Assembly (NCBI GenBank): GCA_947446335.1
Contig: CANFGA010000003.1
Location: forward strand, 1-32,697
Reading direction: 5' to 3'
Length of the DNA stretch: 32,697 nt
Source of the DNA: Oxalobacteraceae bacterium
GTDB taxonomy: Bacteria > Pseudomonadota > Gammaproteobacteria > Burkholderiales > Burkholderiaceae_D
In this document: positions 18,731-27,193 of the stretch, piece after piece
Layout of the letters: each line of letters begins with the position of its first letter
Numbering within the stretch: position 1 is the first letter of the stretch
The notes under the pieces: generated by a model
What the model saw: the letters and a program-made list of their open reading frames with translations, nothing else
Told to the model about the DNA's origin: nothing
Database searches by the model: none
Made by a program: the position numbers and the translations under genes

Positions 18731-19410
18731 ATTTCGATCTCAAAACCATCTCCTTGCGCGAAGTGAATCATTACTTGCACAACGATCTGGCCGGTAGCGG
18801 CGTGCAGCAAGTTCTGATCAGCAATCCCGATGGCGCCCACAACATTGCGGTCGGTTTGAACTTGCCAGTGGAGGTGATCATCGATGGCCATGCCGGCTAT
18901 TACGCAGCAGGGATGAACCAGCATGCCAACGTGACCGTCACCGGCAGCGCCGGCACGGGCGTGGCGGAAAACATGATGAGCGGCACGGTCCACGTCAAGG
19001 GGTTTGCCTCGAATGCGGCGGGCGCCACGGCCAATGGCGGCTTGTTGATCATCGATGGCGATGCCGGCTTGCGCTGCGGCATTTCGCTCAAGGGCGCCGA
19101 CATCGTGGTGGGTGGCTCGGTCGGCAGCTTTTCCGCCTTCATGGCGCAAGCGGGCAACCTGGTGGTTCTGGGCGATGCCGGGGAAGCGCTCGGGGACTCG
19201 ATTTACGAAGCGCGGCTGTTCGTGCGCGGCGCCGTGAAAAGCCTGGGCTCGGACTGCGAACAAAAGGAAATGGGAGACGAGGAATACAGCGTCCTCGCCG
19301 ATCTGTTGAAAAGATCGGGGCATGCCGATCTGAGCCCGGGCGAATTTCGCCTGTATGGATCCGCGCGCACCCTTTATAACTTCCACGTCGATAATTCAGG
19401 ATCCTACTAA
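18718..19410 (+). CDS. glxC: GXGXG-domain protein, glutamate synthase alpha-like (GlxC / MgsB-like)
   Basis: Gly-rich beta-helix pattern VTVTGSAGTGVAENMMSGTVHVKGFASNAAG...GDAGLRCGISLKGADIVVGGSVG; overlaps glxB by 13 bp. Confidence 0.85.
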   Translation: MDSLNFDLKTISLREVNHYLHNDLAGSGVQQVLISNPDGAHNIAVGLNLPVEVIIDGHAGYYAAGMNQHANVTVTGSAGTGVAENMMSGTVHVKGFASNAAGATANGGLLIIDGDAGLRCGISLKGADIVVGGSVGSFSAFMAQAGNLVVLGDAGEALGDSIYEARLFVRGAVKSLGSDCEQKEMGDEEYSVLADLLKRSGHADLSPGEFRLYGSARTLYNFHVDNSGSY

Positions 19411-20744
19411 TGAGCGACCATCCTAAAGTCCCACGCACGCCGCCGCGTTTCTCTGCCACGTTCACGCCCGATACGATGGCAGAAATCCGGCGCGCCGCGG
19501 CCACCGGCATCTATGACATCCGTGGCGCCGGCGCCAAGCGCAAGCTGCCGCATTTCGATGACTTGCTGTTTCTGGGCGCGTCGATCAGCCGCTATCCGCT
19601 CGAAGGGTATCGCGAAACATGCGGCACCGATGTCATCCTCGGATCGCGCTTTGCCAAGAAACCGATCCATTTGAAAACGCCGGTCACGATCGCTGGCATG
19701 AGCTTTGGCTCCTTGTCGGGCGCGGCCAAGGAATCGCTCGGGCGCGGCGCCAGCATCGCCGGCACCAGCACCACCACCGGCGACGGTGGCATGACGCAGG
19801 AAGAGCGCGGCCACTCGTCGGTGCTGGTCTATCAATACCTGCCATCGCGCTACGGGATGAATCCGGACGATTTGCGCAAGGCCGATGCGATCGAAGTGGT
19901 GATCGGGCAGGGCGCGAAACCGGGCGGCGGCGGCATGTTGCTGGGCCAGAAAATCACGCCGCGCGTGGCCAAGATGCGCACCTTGCCTGAAGGGATCGAT
20001 CAGCGTTCATCGAGCCGCCATCCGGATTGGACCGGCCCAGATGACCTGGCCATCAAGATTGCAGAATTGCGTGAAATTACCGACTGGGAAAAGCCCATTT
20101 ACGTCAAGGTCGGCGCTACCCGTCCTTATTACGATACGGCGCTCGCCGTCAAAGCGGGCGCCGATGTGGTGGTGCTCGACGGCATGCAAGGCGGCACTGC
20201 GGCGACCCAGGAAGTGTTCATCGAACACGTAGGGATTCCTATCTTGGCCGCGATCGGTCCTGCGGTGCAGGCGCTGCGCGACTTGAACATGCATCGCAAA
20301 GTGCAATTGATCGTCTCCGGCGGCATCCGCAATGGGGCCGACGTGGCCAAGGCGCTGGCGCTGGGCGCCGATGCGGTGGCGATCGGCACCGCCGCCTTGA
20401 TCGCGCTGGGCGACAACGATCCGATCTACGAGGCCGAATACCAGGCGCTCGGCAGCACCGCCGGTGCCTATGATGACTGGCACGAAGGGCGCGATCCGGC
20501 TGGCATCACGACCCAGGATCCGGTGCTGGCGGCGCGCCTCGATCCGGTCAAGGCCGGACGGCGCCTGGCCAACTTTTTGTCCGTGATGACGATGGAAGCG
20601 CAAGTGATTGCGCGCGCCTGCGGCAAATCCCATCTGCACAATCTGGAACCGGAAGATCTGGTGGCGTTGACGGTGGAGGCGGCGGCGATGGCCAAGGTGC
20701 CGCTGGCAGGCACCGACTGGATTCCGGGCGCAGGAAAGTACTAG
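19410..20744 (+). CDS. glxD: FMN-binding glutamate synthase family protein (GlxD / MgsC-like)
   Basis: GMSFGSLSGAAKESLGRGASIAGTSTTTGDGGM, GAKPGGGGMLLGQKIT, VVVLDGMQGGTAATQEVFIEHVGIP, GGIRNGADVAKALALGADAVAIGTAALIALG. Confidence 0.9.
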   Translation: MSDHPKVPRTPPRFSATFTPDTMAEIRRAAATGIYDIRGAGAKRKLPHFDDLLFLGASISRYPLEGYRETCGTDVILGSRFAKKPIHLKTPVTIAGMSFGSLSGAAKESLGRGASIAGTSTTTGDGGMTQEERGHSSVLVYQYLPSRYGMNPDDLRKADAIEVVIGQGAKPGGGGMLLGQKITPRVAKMRTLPEGIDQRSSSRHPDWTGPDDLAIKIAELREITDWEKPIYVKVGATRPYYDTALAVKAGADVVVLDGMQGGTAATQEVFIEHVGIPILAAIGPAVQALRDLNMHRKVQLIVSGGIRNGADVAKALALGADAVAIGTAALIALGDNDPIYEAEYQALGSTAGAYDDWHEGRDPAGITTQDPVLAARLDPVKAGRRLANFLSVMTMEAQVIARACGKSHLHNLEPEDLVALTVEAAAMAKVPLAGTDWIPGAGKY

Positions 20745-20749
20745 CCAAC

Positions 20750-20770
20750 TGCGCAGCCCGGTGCTGCGCA
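20750..20770 (+). other. Intercistronic stem-loop between glxD and PII gene
   Basis: TGCGCAGC-CCGGT-GCTGCGCA, perfect 8-bp stem, no T tract. Confidence 0.5.
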
Positions 20771-20858
20771 ATGTCGCTCAAGCAAGCATGTCAGGCAGCA
20801 GTGCTGGTGTGTTCCTGGATCGAAAACCGGTCAGAAAAATTCAATCGAGGATTGAAGC

Positions 20859-21197
20859 ATGAAATTCATCACCGCTGTGATCAAGCCGTTCAAACTCGAT
20901 GAAATACGCTCTGCTGCTGTGCGACTGGGCGTGCATGGGATGACCGTGACCGAGGTCAACGGTTATGGCCGCTACGAGGGCCACATCGAATTGTATCGGG
21001 GCACCGAGTACCTGGTTGAATTCTTGCCGAAAATTAAACTGGAAGTGGCGCTCGACGATGCCATCGTCGAGCGCTTCATCGAGGCGATCGAACTCAATGC
21101 GCGTACCGGAAAGATCGGCGATGGCAAGATATTCGTGCATGAACTCGTCGCGGTGGTGCGCATTCGCACCGGCGAAACCGGCAACACGGCACTTTAG
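20859..21197 (+). CDS. glnK: PII signal transduction protein (GlnK/GlnB family)
   Basis: MKFITAVIKPFKLDEIR...HIELYRGTEYLVEFLPKIKLE...ARTGKIGDGKIFVHELVAVVRIRTGE; Tyr51 present; immediately upstream of amtB. Confidence 0.9.
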   Translation: MKFITAVIKPFKLDEIRSAAVRLGVHGMTVTEVNGYGRYEGHIELYRGTEYLVEFLPKIKLEVALDDAIVERFIEAIELNARTGKIGDGKIFVHELVAVVRIRTGETGNTAL

Positions 21198-21228
21198 CCA
21201 AGCAGCAATATAGACTAGGGGTAATCCA

Positions 21229-22725
21229 ATGAAAAAATCGTATTTGCGCTTTCTGGCGCTGATCGCGCTATTGCTGGCATTCGGCTGTTCGACCTTCACT
21301 TTTGCCGCGGACGCTGCACCGTCCGCCCAGGCGCTCGCCGGCGTTGCAGCAGCGGCCGAGTCCGCCGCGTTGGCGCTCATTGCGGCGCCAGCGCCAGTCC
21401 CCAACAAGGGCGACACCGCGTGGATGATGATCGCCACCATCATCGTCATCCTCATGGCCATTCCGGGATTGGCGCTGTTTTACGGCGGGATGGTGCGCTC
21501 GAAGAACATGCTGTCGATATTGATGCAGGTATTCACGATCTTTGCGACGATCATCGTCCTTTGGTGCGTGTATGGTTATTCGCTGGCCTTCACCGAAGGC
21601 GGCCCCTTCTTCGGCTCCTTCGATCGCGTATTGCTGAACGGAATTTGGAATCCGGTCACCGCCTCATTTTCGACCGCGGCCACCTTCAGCAAGGGCGTGG
21701 TCTTGCCCGAGTTCGTGTTCGTCGTGTTCCAGGGCAGCTTTGCGGCGATCACTTGCGCCATCATCGTGGGCAGCTTTGCCGAACGGGCCAAATTCTCTGC
21801 CGTGATGCTGTTCAGCATCCTCTGGTTCACCTTCTCGTATGTGCCGCTGGCGCACATGGTCTGGTTCTGGACTGGCCCGGACATGATCAAGGATGGCGCA
21901 ACGCTGGTCACCGAGGGCGCGAAAGCAGGGTATATTTTTCAAAAAGGCGCACTCGATTTCGCCGGTGGAACCGTGGTGCATATCAACTCCGCGATCGCCG
22001 GACTGGTGGGTGCTTATGTCATCGGCCCGCGCCTGGGCTACAAGCGGGAATCGATGGCCCCTCATTCCTTGACCATGAGCATGGTTGGCGCGTCCCTGCT
22101 CTGGGCCGGCTGGTTTGGCTTCAATGCCGGCTCTGCGCTGGAAGCGAACGATATTGCGGTGCTCGCGTTCGTCAATACCTTGATTGCCGCCGCTGCCGCC
22201 ACGCTCGCCTGGCTTGCCGGTGAATGGGTATTGAAAGGCAAGCCTTCGATGCTGGGCGCCATTTCGGGTTCGATTGCCGGACTGGTTGTCATCACGCCGG
22301 CATGCGGCCTGGTCGGACCTGGCGGCGCGCTGGTCCTGGGCACGATCGGCGGACTGGTGTGCTTGTGGGGCGTGAATGGCTTGAAGCGCTTGCTGGGCGC
22401 GGATGATAGCCTCGATGTCTTTGGCGTGCACGGGGTCGGCGGGATCGTCGGCGCGCTGCTGACGGGTGTCTTTGCCGCGCCATCCTTGGGTGGCCAGGGT
22501 CTGTTCGATTACGTGACCAACAAGGGATCAAGCGACGCGTATTCGATTTTGTCGCAAGTGTGGATACAGGCGCAGGCGGTCGGGATCACGCTGGTCTGGT
22601 CGGGGACGGTCGCCTTTGTCTCTTACAAGTTGGTGGACAAGCTGATCGGTTTGCGCCTGACGCAAGAGCAAGAGCGTGCCGGCCTGGACATCACCAGCCA
22701 CGGCGAGTCGGCCTATCATTCCTGA
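21229..22725 (+). CDS. amtB: Ammonium transporter
   Basis: GDTAWMMIATIIVILMAIPGLALFYGGMVRSKNMLSILMQ; DFAGGTVVHINSAIAGLVGA; DDSLDVFGVHGVGGIVGALLTGVFA. Confidence 0.95.
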   Translation: MKKSYLRFLALIALLLAFGCSTFTFAADAAPSAQALAGVAAAAESAALALIAAPAPVPNKGDTAWMMIATIIVILMAIPGLALFYGGMVRSKNMLSILMQVFTIFATIIVLWCVYGYSLAFTEGGPFFGSFDRVLLNGIWNPVTASFSTAATFSKGVVLPEFVFVVFQGSFAAITCAIIVGSFAERAKFSAVMLFSILWFTFSYVPLAHMVWFWTGPDMIKDGATLVTEGAKAGYIFQKGALDFAGGTVVHINSAIAGLVGAYVIGPRLGYKRESMAPHSLTMSMVGASLLWAGWFGFNAGSALEANDIAVLAFVNTLIAAAAATLAWLAGEWVLKGKPSMLGAISGSIAGLVVITPACGLVGPGGALVLGTIGGLVCLWGVNGLKRLLGADDSLDVFGVHGVGGIVGALLTGVFAAPSLGGQGLFDYVTNKGSSDAYSILSQVWIQAQAVGITLVWSGTVAFVSYKLVDKLIGLRLTQEQERAGLDITSHGESAYHS

Positions 22726-22750
22726 CCTCCGGCTCCGATCCCTGGTTGGC

Positions 22751-22784
22751 TCCCGGATCGCGTCAGCTCCGACGCGATCCGGGA
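22751..22784. other. Perfect inverted repeat between amtB and htpG (possible transcription-stop or processing hairpin)
   Basis: TCCCGGATCGCGTC-AGCTCC-GACGCGATCCGGGA, 14-bp perfect stem, no T tract. Confidence 0.6.
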
Positions 22785-22891
22785 TAGGCGCAGGCCGCGG
22801 CTATCGATAACTTTCTGACCATGACTTGTAATCGCCTTGATGATCCCCATTTGCAAAAAATCCGTACGATCAACAAGACAACGAGGCGAAC

Positions 22892-24811
22892 ATGGCTGGT
22901 ACCGAAAAGCAAACCCTGGGTTTTCAAGCTGAAGTAAAGCAATTGCTGCAACTGATGATCCACTCGCTGTATTCCAACAAGGAAATTTTCTTGCGCGAGC
23001 TGATCTCGAATGCGTCCGACGCCGCCGACAAGCTGCGCTTCGAGGCGATCAACAACGATGCCTTGTATGGCAACGATCATGAATTGAAGATCAAGGTCAG
23101 CTTCGACAAGCAAGCGCGCACCATCACCATTTCCGACAACGGCATCGGCATGAGCCGCGACGAGTCGATCTCGCATCTGGGTACGATCGCCAAGTCGGGC
23201 ACCAAGGAATTCTTTGGCAAGCTCTCCGGCGACCAGCAGCAAGATGCCGCCTTGATCGGCCAGTTCGGCGTGGGCTTCTATTCCGGCTTCATCGTGGCCG
23301 ACAAGATCACCGTCGAGACCCGCCGCGCTGGCGCTGAGCCTTCCGAGGGCGTGCGCTGGGAATCGGCCGGCGAGGGCGATTACAGCATCGAGCAAATCGA
23401 CAAGATCGGGCGCGGCACCGACATCGTGCTGCACTTGCGCGCCGATGAAGACGAGCTGCTCTCGAGCTGGAAGATCAAGTCGATCGTGCGCAAGTACTCC
23501 GACCATATCTCGCTGCCGATCGTGATGCAAAAGGAAGAGTGGGACGAAGAGAAGAAGGAAACCGTTGTTCAAGAAGAGTTCGAGACCATCAACCAGGCCA
23601 GCGCCTTGTGGGCTCGCAGCAAGAACGACATCACGCCCGAACAGTACGAAGAATTCTACAAGCACGTCTCGCACGACTTCGGCGCGCCATTGACCCACAC
23701 CCACAACCGGGTCGAGGGCCGCAGCGAATACACGCAACTGCTGTACATTCCGGCCAAGGCCCCGTTCGACCTGTGGGACCGCAATAAGCGCGGCGGTATC
23801 AAGCTGTACGTCAAGCGCGTCTTCATCATGGACGATGCCGAGCAACTGATGCCGGCTTACCTGCGCTTCGTGAAAGGCGTGATCGATTCGAATGACCTGC
23901 CGCTGAACGTCTCGCGTGAAATCTTGCAAGAGTCGCGCGACGTGAAGGTGATCCGCGAGGGCTCGACCAAGCGCGTGCTGGGGATGCTGGAAGAATTGGC
24001 CAACGCCGACGAGCAAGAAAAGAAAGACAAGTACGCGACCTTCTGGAGCGAATTTGGCCAGGTGCTCAAGGAAGGCATCGGCGAAGACGCGACCAACAAG
24101 GAGCGCCTCGCCAAACTGCTGCGCTTTGCCTCGACCCACAATGACAGCGATGCGCAGATCAGTTCATTTGCCGACTATGTGGCGCGGATGAAGGAAGGCC
24201 AGGACAAGATCTATTACGCGACCGGCGAGAATTACAACGCGGCCAAGAACAGCCCGCACCTTGAAATTTTCCGCAAGAAGGGCGTTGAAGTGCTGCTGCT
24301 GACCGATCGCGTCGATGAATGGATGCTGTCGTTCATCCAGGATTTCGAAGGCAAGGAGCTGGTGTCGGTAGCCAAGGGTGGCCTGGATCTGGGCACGCTG
24401 GAAGACGAAGCCGAAAAGAAGGAGCATGCAGAAACGGAAACGTCCTACGCTGATCTGGTGGGCAAGATGAAGGCAGCGTTGGACGGCAAGGCCAAGGAAG
24501 TGCGCGTCACATTCCGCCTGACCGATTCGCCCGCTTGCCTGGTGGCCGATGAAAACGAATTGTCGGGCAATCTGTTGCGGATGCTGAAAGCGGCTGGCCA
24601 GAATGCGCCTGAATCGAAGCCGATTCTGGAAATTAACCCGAATCATCCTTTGGTGACGCGCCTGAAGTACGAAGACGCCGGCGAGCAATTTTCGAACTGG
24701 TCGCACATCCTGTTCGATCAGGCGCTGCTGGCTGAAGGCGGTGCGCTGGCTGATCCGGCCGCTTTCGTCAAGCGCCTCAACGACATGCTGCTCAACACCG
24801 CAGCGAAGTAA
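22892..24811 (+). CDS. htpG: Molecular chaperone HtpG (Hsp90)
   Basis: [84 protein letters not shown]. Confidence 0.98.
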   Translation: MAGTEKQTLGFQAEVKQLLQLMIHSLYSNKEIFLRELISNASDAADKLRFEAINNDALYGNDHELKIKVSFDKQARTITISDNGIGMSRDESISHLGTIAKSGTKEFFGKLSGDQQQDAALIGQFGVGFYSGFIVADKITVETRRAGAEPSEGVRWESAGEGDYSIEQIDKIGRGTDIVLHLRADEDELLSSWKIKSIVRKYSDHISLPIVMQKEEWDEEKKETVVQEEFETINQASALWARSKNDITPEQYEEFYKHVSHDFGAPLTHTHNRVEGRSEYTQLLYIPAKAPFDLWDRNKRGGIKLYVKRVFIMDDAEQLMPAYLRFVKGVIDSNDLPLNVSREILQESRDVKVIREGSTKRVLGMLEELANADEQEKKDKYATFWSEFGQVLKEGIGEDATNKERLAKLLRFASTHNDSDAQISSFADYVARMKEGQDKIYYATGENYNAAKNSPHLEIFRKKGVEVLLLTDRVDEWMLSFIQDFEGKELVSVAKGGLDLGTLEDEAEKKEHAETETSYADLVGKMKAALDGKAKEVRVTFRLTDSPACLVADENELSGNLLRMLKAAGQNAPESKPILEINPNHPLVTRLKYEDAGEQFSNWSHILFDQALLAEGGALADPAAFVKRLNDMLLNTAAK

Positions 24812-24829
24812 CTCCGGCATTGCCTGACG

Positions 24830-24873
24830 GGGCCGGCGCATTCCTGGACACGGGAGCGCGCCGGCCCTTTTTT
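24830..24873 (+). terminator. Rho-independent terminator of htpG
   Basis: GGGCCGGCGC ... GCGCCGGCCC perfect 10-bp stem followed by TTTTTT. Confidence 0.85.
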
Positions 24874-25299
24874 GCATCTGGCCTTCGATGATGCAAGGCG
24901 CAGCCAACTGGCTGAAATTATTTTTCAAAAAAGTCTCAAGTTGGTGCCGCGCTGGTCGTAAAAGAAAAAGATAGCGTGTAATCCGGTCTTTTCAAATAAC
25001 TGCTCCAGGTCTTGCCGTGCGAGTTGCCATATCGAGAACGACCATGCAGTCATCTGCGTAGGCGAAGTCGTAGTTGCCTGACAATAAGTATTTGGTCTTT
25101 CTGTCATTTTTTCATCGCGCTGCTCGTGTATGACGGCAACCCCATCGTATCTGTCAGACAAACACTGACGCTCAAGTGCGCCATATTCCGATAAAAAATA
25201 CAGCAAGTCCCCTATTTCCTCAAAATAATATAACCCTCAGAATGGGCACCACTGGTAAAGCCGTACAGAGCCAGATTGGAATTGGACAAGGGGATGAAA

Positions 25300-25617
25300 A
25301 TGACTGCTAACGATATGATGGCCGAAATTCGGGATGCCAATTTAAGCTACTTGATGCTGGCTCAGCAGATGATTCGTTCCGATAAAGTGACTGCCATATT
25401 TCGTCTGGGTATCGCTGCCGAGATCGCCGACCTGATCGAGGGCATGAGCAACGCTCAAATCCTGAAGCTTGCGAGTGGCAACATGATGCTGGCGCGCTTC
25501 CGTTTCGATGACAGCGCCATCTTGTCGATGCTGACGAACTACAACAAGGACCGCGTGCTGGCACTGTCCCACGCCGCCATCCTGATGGCTGGTCAAGCCG
25601 TAGAAGAAATCGTTTAA
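25300..25617 (+). CDS. flhD: Flagellar master regulator FlhD
   Basis: MTANDMMAEIRDANLSYLMLAQQMIRSDKVTAIFRLGI; SD AAGGGG at correct spacing to ATG 25300; adjacent flhC. Confidence 0.95.
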   Translation: MTANDMMAEIRDANLSYLMLAQQMIRSDKVTAIFRLGIAAEIADLIEGMSNAQILKLASGNMMLARFRFDDSAILSMLTNYNKDRVLALSHAAILMAGQAVEEIV

Positions 25618-25656
25618 ATGGTGGCAGCGCCAATTCCATCGTCCGGAGTTCATAAA

Positions 25657-26211
25657 ATGGCCAAAAAAAGTGTGGTGTCCGAGGCGCAAGAGATCCGTCT
25701 TGCGATCGAACTCATCTTGCTTGGTGCCCGTTTGCAGTTGCTGGAAACTGAAGTCGGTCTCTCGCGCGAGCGCTTGCTGAAGCTGTACAAGGAGTTGAAA
25801 GGCGTATCGCCTCCGAAAGGGATGCTGCCATTTTCGACCGATTGGTTCATCACATGGCAACCCAACATCCATTCTTCGCTGTTCATGAACATACACAAGT
25901 TCCTGATCGATCACGCCGGTGCCAGCGGCATCGAAGCGGTGATGAAGGCCTATCAATTGTACCTCGAGCAGATGCCGCCGGAACCGGGGCAGGAGCCGGT
26001 ATTGTCGCTGACGCGCGCCTGGACCCTGGTGCGATTTTTCAGCAGCAAAATGATGCAAATGACTGCCTGCGGCAAGTGCCATGGCAAGTTTGTCGTCAAT
26101 TGCCTGGATCTGCACACCGACTATGTTTGTGGTTTGTGCCACATGCCTTCGCGCGCCGGGAAAACCAAAAAATCGAAAGATGCTGATGCGGCCAGGCTGC
26201 TGGCGGCGTGA
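25657..26211 (+). CDS. flhC: Flagellar master regulator FlhC
   Basis: EIRLAIELILLGARLQLLETEVGLSRERLLKLYKEL; Zn-type CxxC pairs CGKC...CGLC; start trimmed to MAKKSVVSEAQE with SD GGAG. Confidence 0.95.
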   Translation: MAKKSVVSEAQEIRLAIELILLGARLQLLETEVGLSRERLLKLYKELKGVSPPKGMLPFSTDWFITWQPNIHSSLFMNIHKFLIDHAGASGIEAVMKAYQLYLEQMPPEPGQEPVLSLTRAWTLVRFFSSKMMQMTACGKCHGKFVVNCLDLHTDYVCGLCHMPSRAGKTKKSKDADAARLLAA

Positions 26212-26233
26212 ATTGTAGCGCAGCAAGCTGAGC

Positions 26234-26995
26234 ATGAGTCCCGCTCGCATGCTGCGTGTACCTGCGGTGAAAGCCGCGCTGATCCAGTTGCTTGCATTGC
26301 TGCCGATGGCGGCGATCGCCTGGTTGCTGGCGCGCTCTGGCATGGCGCTGTCGGTCACCATGATCGCTCTGCTGCAAGGGGCGATTGCTGCCTTGATTAC
26401 CTGCAAGGTCAATCTGGCGCCCTGGTGGCGTGCAATCGAATTGCTGTTTCCACTGGCATTGCTGGAAATGCATGCGTTGCACCTTCCGCCGGTCATTTTC
26501 CTGCTGCTGTTTGTCTTGCTGCTTGGCATGTACTGGTCGACGTTTCGCACCCAGGTCCCGTTTTATCCTTCCTCGCCATCGGTCTGGAATGCGGTGGCGC
26601 AATTGCTGCCGCAGTACCCGGTGCGCCTGATCGATATCGGCAGCGGTTTGGGCGGCCTGGTGCTGTCGCTGGCGCGCAAGCGTCCTGATTCGGCATTTTT
26701 CGGGATCGAACTGGCGCCGCTGCCCTGGTTGTTCAGTTGCCTGCGTGCGCGGTTGGCGCACAGCACGGCGCGGTTCATGCGCGGCGATTACGAGCGACTC
26801 GACTTCAGTGCTTACGATGTCGTGTTTGCTTATTTGTCGCCGGCGGCGATGGAAGCGCTGTGGTGCAAGGCGCAAAGAGAAATGCGTCCTGGAACGATGC
26901 TGATCAGTTATGAGTTTTTAATTAACGCCAGGGCGCCGGATCAAGTCATCGCTGTTGTACCTTCGGCAGCATTGCTTTACGTATGGCATTTTTAA
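26234..26995 (+). CDS. Class I SAM-dependent methyltransferase with N-terminal TM segments
   Basis: Hydrophobic N-terminal ~100 aa followed by motif I LIDIGSGLGGLVLSLARKRPDSAFFGIELAPL. Confidence 0.75.
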   Translation: MSPARMLRVPAVKAALIQLLALLPMAAIAWLLARSGMALSVTMIALLQGAIAALITCKVNLAPWWRAIELLFPLALLEMHALHLPPVIFLLLFVLLLGMYWSTFRTQVPFYPSSPSVWNAVAQLLPQYPVRLIDIGSGLGGLVLSLARKRPDSAFFGIELAPLPWLFSCLRARLAHSTARFMRGDYERLDFSAYDVVFAYLSPAAMEALWCKAQREMRPGTMLISYEFLINARAPDQVIAVVPSAALLYVWHF

Positions 26996-27193
26996 TGCCC
27001 TCGGCTGGTGTATTTGCTTGCTAGGTGACCTTTCTCGCGTTATTGTGGGTTATTATTTTTCCTGACGAAAATCGTGTATTTTTTATCGATATTCGGGTGC
27101 TGAACGCCGTTTGGCAGGCGCAGATTTTGCACTGCACATTGCGGCCTGAACGCCCGGATTCCGGCCTCTTTCTTATCTTCGGAGTCAGCGCTT

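Noticed and set aside
22763-24139. 458-codon minus-strand ORF antisense to htpG
   Set aside because: Shadow ORF; htpG is unambiguous.
26996-27193. Sigma28-type flagellar promoter upstream of motA
   Set aside because: No convincing TAAA-N-GCCGATAA match found by eye.
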